Assembly: GCA_003563455.1 (NCBI GenBank)
Contig: PWRV01000285.1
Span: forward strand, 1-6,774
Origin: Thioalkalivibrio sp.
GTDB lineage: Bacteria > Pseudomonadota > Gammaproteobacteria > Ectothiorhodospirales > Ectothiorhodospiraceae
DNA: 6,774 nucleotides
Direction of reading: 5' to 3'
The position numbers and the translations under genes are program-made. This document shows, piece by piece, positions 1 through 4,117 of this stretch (position 1 is its first letter; each line of letters begins with the position of its first letter). Below the pieces are notes generated by a model. The model made no database searches, was not told the origin of the DNA, and saw only the letters and a program-made list of their open reading frames with translations.

Positions 1-51
1 GGAATGGGCGTCACAGCGTATACGAGCAAGTACGAGTCGAGGCGTCCATGA
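1..51 (+). CDS. 3' end of an upstream gene (partial, unidentified)
   Basis: Reading frame 1 is open from the window edge and ends with TGA at 49-51, giving the tail GMGVTAYTSKYESRRP. That stop overlaps the ATG of the DUF3305 gene as ATGA (48-51), an arrangement typical of translationally coupled genes in one operon. Sixteen codons are too few to identify a family. Frames 2 and 3 are also open here, so the coding call rests mainly on the ATGA overlap and the same-strand context. Confidence 0.35.
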   Translation, partial: GMGVTAYTSKYESRRP

Positions 52-578
52 ATCAGACCAAACCCGACCCAATCGTCGCAGGGGGCAACGAAAGTGATCT
101 GCCAAGGAGCTTCCGGGTCAGTGTCGTGATGGAAAGAAGGGAGCGGCCGGATGCCCGGTGGATCCGCGAGAGCTGGCACCTCACCGGCGTGACCCTGGAC
201 CAGGGGGCGGGCGAGTCCGACGCGGGCGGCCGCGTCATCCGGGAAGGAGACCAGGGCGAACAGTACCTGTGGTCAGGCTTCGAGGTGCGGCTGTACCGCG
301 ACGAACTGGAGAGCTACTACCACAACCTCCTGGCCCGGGAACCGAAGATCTTCGTGGTGACGCATACGGATCAGCAGGGTCGCCCGGAGCCGTTTCTGGT
401 GTCGTTGAGCTACGACGAGGCGAATGCCTACGAGTTTGGCGGGGAGGTCGTCTACAACGCGGCGATTCCCCCGGTGCTCTACGCCTGGGTGGAGCAGTAC
501 CTGCTCGAAAATTATGCCCCGGAACGCCGGATCAAGCGCAAGAGGGATTGCCCGGGCGGTGACGGTACCTGTCAATGA
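48..578 (+). CDS. DUF3305 family protein, FDH-cluster accessory
   Basis: A 176-residue soluble protein that I recognise as the DUF3305 family, known from formate dehydrogenase gene clusters but without an established biochemical function. Family-like features are an N-terminal strand followed by the VVMERR motif (residues 26-31), W38 and W43, the WSGFEVRLYRDE segment (75-86) with YYHNLL after it, and a C-terminal IPPVLYAWVEQYL helix (about 141-153). The end is basic (RRIKRKR) and carries two cysteines, C168 and C175, in CPGGDGTC. No signal peptide or membrane segment is visible, so it is probably cytoplasmic. ATG 48 is the only start codon in frame between the window edge and the conserved core; GAGG at 39-42 is a modest Shine-Dalgarno five bases upstream. 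It is followed 22 bases later by the DUF3306 gene, its usual partner. The family assignment is from remembered motifs. Confidence 0.85.
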   Translation: MNQTKPDPIVAGGNESDLPRSFRVSVVMERRERPDARWIRESWHLTGVTLDQGAGESDAGGRVIREGDQGEQYLWSGFEVRLYRDELESYYHNLLAREPKIFVVTHTDQQGRPEPFLVSLSYDEANAYEFGGEVVYNAAIPPVLYAWVEQYLLENYAPERRIKRKRDCPGGDGTCQ

Positions 579-587
579 ACCGCTTAC

Positions 588-595
588 AGGAAGGA
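588..595 (+). promoter_or_regulatory. Shine-Dalgarno site that fixes the GTG start of the DUF3306 gene
   Basis: AGGAAGGA lies five bases before GTG 601. The frame itself is open further upstream, with an in-frame ATG at 424 inside the DUF3305 gene, but that start would give a non-family N-terminal extension overlapping DUF3305 by about 155 bases. The strong site supports GTG 601; ATG 610 would sit 14 bases away. Confidence 0.75.
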
Positions 596-600
596 ACACC

Positions 601-1260
601 GTGGCCGACATGAGCGGGTCCGGCAGCAGAAACCCGGGCGACGACGGCTTCCTGCGCCGCTGGGTCAGGCGCAAGGCCGAAGTGCGCCGCGGTGGCGCGA
701 CGGAAGATTCCGAGGCTGCGCCGACGGATGCCGGCCAGCCTCCCGTGGCGACAGCCTCAGGAGTGCCGGAGCCGGCCGGCTCCGGGGACCCGCCTGCGCC
801 TGCCGAACCCGAAATCACCGACACCGACATGCCGACGCTCGAATCCCTCGATCAGGATTCGGACTACAGCCCGTTTCTTTCCCGCGGCGTGAGCGCGGAG
901 CTGCGGCAAAAGGCGCTGCGCCAATTGTTCCGGCAGCCCAAGTTCAACGTCGAGACCTGTCTCGACGATTTCCAGGACGACTATCTGAATTTCCAGCCGC
1001 TCGGCGACATCGTCACCTGCGACATGCGTCACCAGACCGAGGTCGAGGCACGACGCAAGGCGGAACGGGAGGCGGAAGACGCCGCGGAGCGCGCCGCGCA
1101 GGTTGCCGGCGCACCGGAGTCTGCCGCGGCGCCTGTGCCGCCCGATGCCCCGGCTGCCGACGACGTTGCGGCCGCAGATCCGGATCCGCCGGCCGCGCCG
1201 GACGAGGATGACGGCACCCGGACCCGGCCGCCACCCGGGGACGGCGGTACCGCTGCGTAA
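601..1260 (+). CDS. DUF3306 family protein, FDH-cluster accessory
   Basis: A 219-residue protein of the DUF3306 family, usually found directly after DUF3305 in FDH clusters; its function is not established. The N-terminus has the family-typical FLRRWVRRK segment (residues 17-25). A Pro/Ala/Glu-rich, probably disordered linker follows to about residue 76. The conserved core (about 77-140) reads MPTLESLDQDSDYSPFL, then a basic helix (ELRQKALRQLFRQPKFNV) and the acidic CLDDFQDDYLNF. A charged segment rich in Ala, Glu and Arg (about 145-168) could form a helix or coiled coil, and the last 50 residues are Pro/Ala/Asp-rich and low complexity. There is no signal peptide or membrane segment. The C-terminal extension after the core looks longer than I expect for the family. 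The GTG start is chosen from the AGGAAGGA site just upstream. Confidence 0.82.
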   Translation: MADMSGSGSRNPGDDGFLRRWVRRKAEVRRGGATEDSEAAPTDAGQPPVATASGVPEPAGSGDPPAPAEPEITDTDMPTLESLDQDSDYSPFLSRGVSAELRQKALRQLFRQPKFNVETCLDDFQDDYLNFQPLGDIVTCDMRHQTEVEARRKAEREAEDAAERAAQVAGAPESAAAPVPPDAPAADDVAAADPDPPAAPDEDDGTRTRPPPGDGGTAA

Positions 1261-1351
1261 TGGACGCCTTCACCGTGAGGCCCGGTGGCGCCCGGCTGCC
1301 GCACTCGCCGGAGCGGCTCACGACACGATCAACCCACAGGAACGACTGCCG

Positions 1352-2989
1352 ATGAACACGCCGCAGGAACACAACGCCAACGCCCGTGCCGAGGCCCTCG
1401 CGGCCGTCCGGGACATGGGTATGGAGCCGACCTCGAGGGTGAGTTATCACTCTGAAGGTCGGGTCCTGATCATCGGCATCGACGAGGAATCGGCGCTCGA
1501 CGCCGCGCGGAAGCTCCGCGAAGACCTGACGCCCGCGGTACTGCTGACGGCCAACGGCGAATCGACGGAGGCGGACGGGATCCCCGTCCTTTATTCGCAG
1601 GGCCGCGAACCCCTGGTCGAAGGGCACCTCGGGTCGTTCATGGTCACCCTGCAGGTTGGGGGCAAGACCGCGAACGTCGCCACGCTGCTCAACAGCGCGT
1701 GGAATGCGTTCGATCTGGTGCTGGATCTGGGACTCGCACCCCTGATCACGGCGGAGTGGCCGCCGGTCGGTTACTTCGCTCCGCCGTTCGGCGATCGGGA
1801 GGCGCTGGACCGCGCGCTCGAGGCGCTGGGTGACCTGAGGGGCGAATTCGAGAAGCCGAAATTCTTCCGGTACGATCCCGGCATCTGCGCCCACGCTCGC
1901 AGTGGCATACGGGGCTGCACCCGCTGCATCGACGCCTGTCCGGCCATTGCGATCCGGTCCCTCGGGGAGACGATCGAGGTTCAGCCCGAACTGTGCCAGG
2001 GAGGTGGCATCTGCGCCACCGTCTGTCCGACCGGCGCGATCACCTACGCGTACCCGCGTCCTGCAGATCTGATCCAGCGCCTGCAGACCCTGATGCGGCA
2101 CTACCGTGAACACGGCGGGGAAGACCCCGTCGTGCTGTTCTACGACGACGAGGCCGGGGCCGAGATACTGCAACGGATGGAGCCGTTGCCCGGCCAGGTT
2201 CTCGCAGTGGAGGTGGAGGAACTCGGCAGCGTGGGCCTTGACGTGCTGCTGGCCGGGTTGGTCGCGGGCGCGCGCGAGATGCTGCTGCTCGATACGCCGG
2301 CGTTGCCCGCAAAGGTGCGCCGGAACCTGCAGGAGCAGCTGGGCCACGCGGGGGTCATCCTGCACGCGCTGGGTTTCCCCCGGCAGGCCCTGCGCTTGAT
2401 TCAGGGTGGAAGCGGCGCGGTGTCGAGCACCGATCCAATGCCGGCCATCCACCCGGAACAGGTGGCCGCCTCCGACCGCAAGCGCCTGACACTGTTCGCC
2501 GCACTGGATCACCTGAACGCGGAGGCGCCTTCGCCGCAGTCCGAGATCGCGTTGCAGGCGGGTGCGCCCTTCGGCGAGATCCATGTCGACCCGAAGGCCT
2601 GCACGCTCTGCATGGCCTGCGCCGCCGTCTGTCCTGCCCAGGCGCTTTCCGCGCCTGGCGATACACCACGCCTTGAGTTCACCGAGGGGAATTGCGTGCA
2701 GTGCGGTATCTGCGAGATCTCCTGTCCGGAACACGCGATCTCGCTTGGGCCACGGCTGCTCACCGATGCCCGGCAACGCTCAGAGCCTCGGGTGCTGCAT
2801 GAAGAGGCCCCCTTCGAATGTGTCAGCTGCGGCAAGCCCTTCGCCACCCACCGAATGATCGAGCAGATCCTCCAACGGCTGGAAAAGCATCCGATGTTTC
2901 AGGACGAGCCGTCGAGGAGGCGCCTGATGATGTGTGAGAACTGCCGTGTGATCGACATGTTCCAGGGAAGTGGCGGAGGGACAGTTTGA
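1352..2989 (+). CDS. Multi-cluster 4Fe-4S ferredoxin-type protein of FDH cluster
   Basis: A 545-residue cytoplasmic iron-sulfur protein of the type found with DUF3305/DUF3306 and TorD-like genes near FDH. Domain order: an N-terminal alpha/beta region without cysteines (about 30-175); a first ferredoxin-like region with C179, then C189-x2-C192-x3-C196-P and C215-x5-C221-x3-C225-P; a cysteine-free alpha/beta middle (about 230-400, with VLFYDDEAGAEIL and VEVEELGSVGLDVLLAGL); a second region with two complete CxxCxxCxxxCP motifs (C417/420/423/427 and C448/451/454/458), expected to bind two [4Fe-4S]; and a tail with CVSC (490-493) and CENC (528-531), zinc-ribbon- or rubredoxin-like. In the first region one usual ligand is glycine (position 218) and another is not at its normal spacing, so its clusters are uncertain. 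No export signal or membrane segment is present. Start: ATG 1352 with AGGAA at 1338-1342; longer in-frame starts would overlap DUF3306. Exact role unknown: electron transfer or FDH maturation. Confidence 0.85.
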   Translation: MNTPQEHNANARAEALAAVRDMGMEPTSRVSYHSEGRVLIIGIDEESALDAARKLREDLTPAVLLTANGESTEADGIPVLYSQGREPLVEGHLGSFMVTLQVGGKTANVATLLNSAWNAFDLVLDLGLAPLITAEWPPVGYFAPPFGDREALDRALEALGDLRGEFEKPKFFRYDPGICAHARSGIRGCTRCIDACPAIAIRSLGETIEVQPELCQGGGICATVCPTGAITYAYPRPADLIQRLQTLMRHYREHGGEDPVVLFYDDEAGAEILQRMEPLPGQVLAVEVEELGSVGLDVLLAGLVAGAREMLLLDTPALPAKVRRNLQEQLGHAGVILHALGFPRQALRLIQGGSGAVSSTDPMPAIHPEQVAASDRKRLTLFAALDHLNAEAPSPQSEIALQAGAPFGEIHVDPKACTLCMACAAVCPAQALSAPGDTPRLEFTEGNCVQCGICEISCPEHAISLGPRLLTDARQRSEPRVLHEEAPFECVSCGKPFATHRMIEQILQRLEKHPMFQDEPSRRRLMMCENCRVIDMFQGSGGGTV

Positions 2990-3101
2990 CTCTGCCCCGC
3001 GTCGGCACGGACACAATGTCGCGGTACCTGCGCATGCTTCGACGCCCCTGGGCCTGAATATGCCTTTTACTTCCTTTTTGTCCGTATTTTCCGCGATGGC
3101 A

Positions 3102-3117
3102 TGGCCCATTGATTGCT
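3102..3117 (+). promoter_or_regulatory. Candidate sigma-54 (-24/-12) promoter for the chaperone-FDH genes
   Basis: TGGCCC, five bases, then TTGCT, against the sigma-54 consensus TGGCAC-N5-TTGCW: one mismatch, with the invariant GG (3103-3104) and GC (3115-3116) exactly ten bases apart. Initiation about 12 bases downstream would fall near 3128, leaving a short leader that still contains the AGGAGAGA ribosome site (3133-3140) before ATG 3143. It lies in the only notably AT-rich intergenic stretch, with pyrimidine-rich tracts at 3061-3090. Sigma-54 promoters drive FDH-H and formate-lyase genes in enterics through FhlA, so the link to formate is plausible. A short inverted repeat GACA-N3-TGTC (3010-3020) about 110 bases upstream is a very weak activator-site candidate. 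This is a motif match only. Confidence 0.5.
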
Positions 3118-3142
3118 TGCTTAACCTGCAACAGGAGAGACG

Positions 3143-3739
3143 ATGCAGGCCCCATGGTTAACGGAAGAAGATCAGGCCCGGATTGGGATGTACGCGTTAC
3201 TGGCCAGGCTGCTGGCGGCGCCGGCCAATCAGGCACAGCTGGACGACCTGGCACAGATGGCAGTGGACAGCAGCCCGGACGGGGAGGCCGCGGTGGCATT
3301 GTCGCTTCTGAGGCTCGCAGCGCAGCAGGCGCGCGCACAGGACGTGGACGACGAGTATCACAAGCTGTTCATCGGAATCGGGCGCGGGGAACTCGTTCCA
3401 TACGGGTCCTGGTACCAGACCGGAGCGCTGATGGAGCGTCCGCTGAGCGATTTGCGGCAGGACCTGGCGCGGTTCGGCCTGGAGCGGGAACCGGGCAATC
3501 CGGACCCGGAGGATCACGCGGCCTTTCTCTGCGAGACGATGGCTGTTCTGGGTTCGTCCCGCGAGGTCTCCGAGGACGCACAGCGCGCATTTTTCAGTGC
3601 GCACGTGGGGAACTGGATGCCGGCGTTCTTTCGGGATCTCGAGACCTGCAGTTCGGCTTGTTTCTACAAGGCCGTGGGGCATCTGGGCACGGTCTTCATG
3701 CGGTTGGAGAAGGATTATCAGAGGTTTGACGAGCGGTGA
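3143..3739 (+). CDS. TorD/DmsD-family molybdoenzyme chaperone (FDH-specific, inferred)
   Basis: A 198-residue all-helical cytoplasmic protein of the TorD/DmsD/NarJ superfamily, whose members bind the Tat signal or the apo-form of a molybdoenzyme, help cofactor loading and hold back export until folding is complete. Visible family motifs are EYHKLFIGIGRGELVPYGSWY (E71 to Y91; compare the Y-x-x-LF and P-Y-x-S-x-Y signatures) and P122-E-D-H125 followed by AAFLCETMAVL, which matches the conserved E(P)DH region. Length is normal for the family. ATG 3143 is preceded by a strong AGGAGAGA site (3133-3140). The gene sits before a small Tat protein and the FDH catalytic subunit, so those Tat substrates are its likely clients. 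Which of the two signal peptides it binds cannot be read from sequence. A sigma-54-like promoter lies just upstream. Confidence 0.9.
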   Translation: MQAPWLTEEDQARIGMYALLARLLAAPANQAQLDDLAQMAVDSSPDGEAAVALSLLRLAAQQARAQDVDDEYHKLFIGIGRGELVPYGSWYQTGALMERPLSDLRQDLARFGLEREPGNPDPEDHAAFLCETMAVLGSSREVSEDAQRAFFSAHVGNWMPAFFRDLETCSSACFYKAVGHLGTVFMRLEKDYQRFDER

Positions 3740-3748
3740 ACGGGCAGA

Positions 3749-3765
3749 CCGGGGGCGGACCCCGG
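3749..3765 (+). other. Perfect GC hairpin between chaperone and small Tat gene
   Basis: CCGGGG (3749-3754), loop GCGGA, CCCCGG (3760-3765): a six-pair all-GC stem starting ten bases after the chaperone stop codon. No T-run follows, so it is not a standard intrinsic terminator. It could stabilise or process the mRNA, or attenuate partially. In this GC-rich background such a stem could arise by chance. Confidence 0.4.
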
Positions 3766-3826
3766 GGCCGCAGTGGACGCCGCGATGTCTTGGGCAGGGT
3801 GTTATCCAGTCAAGGAGTCACATGAC

Positions 3827-4051
3827 ATGAGCGAAAAATCCCAACAGCGCACGGTTCGGGCGCATTCAGAAGAACGCCGGCGGTTCCTGAAGACGGCCGG
3901 GCTGGCCGGGTCCAGCGCCGCGGCAGCGGCCGCAATGCCCGGCATCGTGGCGGCGGTGCCGGAGGCCGGAGAGACCGTGACCGAGCCGGTGGACACGGGG
4001 TACCGGGAGAGCGCGCACGTGCGCGACTACTACCGGACCGCCTCGGAGTAG
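3827..4051 (+). CDS. Small Tat-signal protein of FDH region (formate_TAT family)
   Basis: A 74-residue protein that fits the small 'formate dehydrogenase region TAT target' family. Residues 18-24 contain the twin-arginine motif (ERRRFLK), followed by a short hydrophobic Ala/Gly-rich stretch (AGLAGSSAAAAAAMPGIVAA) and a mature part of only about 30 residues ending in YRESAHVRDYYRTA, the pattern typical of the family. It should therefore be exported by Tat or anchored in the membrane by its hydrophobic stretch; its function is unknown, and assembly with FDH or help in its export are the usual guesses. ATG 3827 is chosen because AAGGAG (3812-3817) lies nine bases upstream; the in-frame ATG at 3773 has no such site and would extend the protein by 18 unrelated residues. 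It precedes the FDH catalytic gene by 66 bases. Confidence 0.85.
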   Translation: MSEKSQQRTVRAHSEERRRFLKTAGLAGSSAAAAAAMPGIVAAVPEAGETVTEPVDTGYRESAHVRDYYRTASE

Positions 4052-4086
4052 CCCGGGACCGAATCGCAAAACAGGAAGAATGCACA

Positions 4087-4103
4087 GACCCCGCTTGGGG
4101 GTC
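4087..4103 (+). other. Perfect hairpin next to the FDH ribosome-binding site
   Basis: GACCCC (4087-4092), loop GCTTG, GGGGTC (4098-4103) make a six-pair stem. The FDH Shine-Dalgarno AGGAG (4104-4108) begins at the next base, and ATG 4118 follows after nine bases. There is no T-run, so it is not a terminator. Its position suggests an effect on ribosome access or on mRNA 5'-end protection for the FDH cistron; this is inference. Confidence 0.45.
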
Positions 4104-4117
4104 AGGAGCAACGAGAC

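Noticed and set aside
424..600. Upstream ATG 424 as the start of the DUF3306 protein
   Set aside because: It would overlap most of the 3' part of the DUF3305 gene and add a non-family extension, while GTG 601 has an AGGAAGGA site at ideal spacing.
1271..1317. Short inverted repeats between the DUF3306 and Fe-S genes (CACCG/CGGTG; GCCGC/GCGGC)
   Set aside because: Five-pair stems with 7- and 10-base loops and no T-run are expected by chance in such GC-rich sequence; no promoter or terminator is evident in this 91-base gap.
1013..2776. Long minus-strand open frame (587 codons) opposite the Fe-S gene
   Set aside because: It is antisense to a protein with clear ferredoxin motifs, its product is Arg/His/Gln-rich with no recognisable domain, and long antisense frames are common in GC-rich DNA with strong third-position bias.
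3051..3080. Possible intrinsic terminator (GGC...GCC followed by T-rich sequence) after the Fe-S gene
   Set aside because: Only a three-pair stem can be formed before the T-rich tract, too weak for a terminator call.
3109..3122. FNR/Anr-type site (TTGAT)
   Set aside because: Only the left half-site TTGAT is present; the right half does not match ATCAA at the required spacing. The bases are better explained by the sigma-54-like element.
3109..3729. Alternative + strand frame over the chaperone gene
   Set aside because: Its product is Gly/Arg/Ser-rich with no family motifs, whereas the frame starting at 3143 has TorD signatures and a strong ribosome site.
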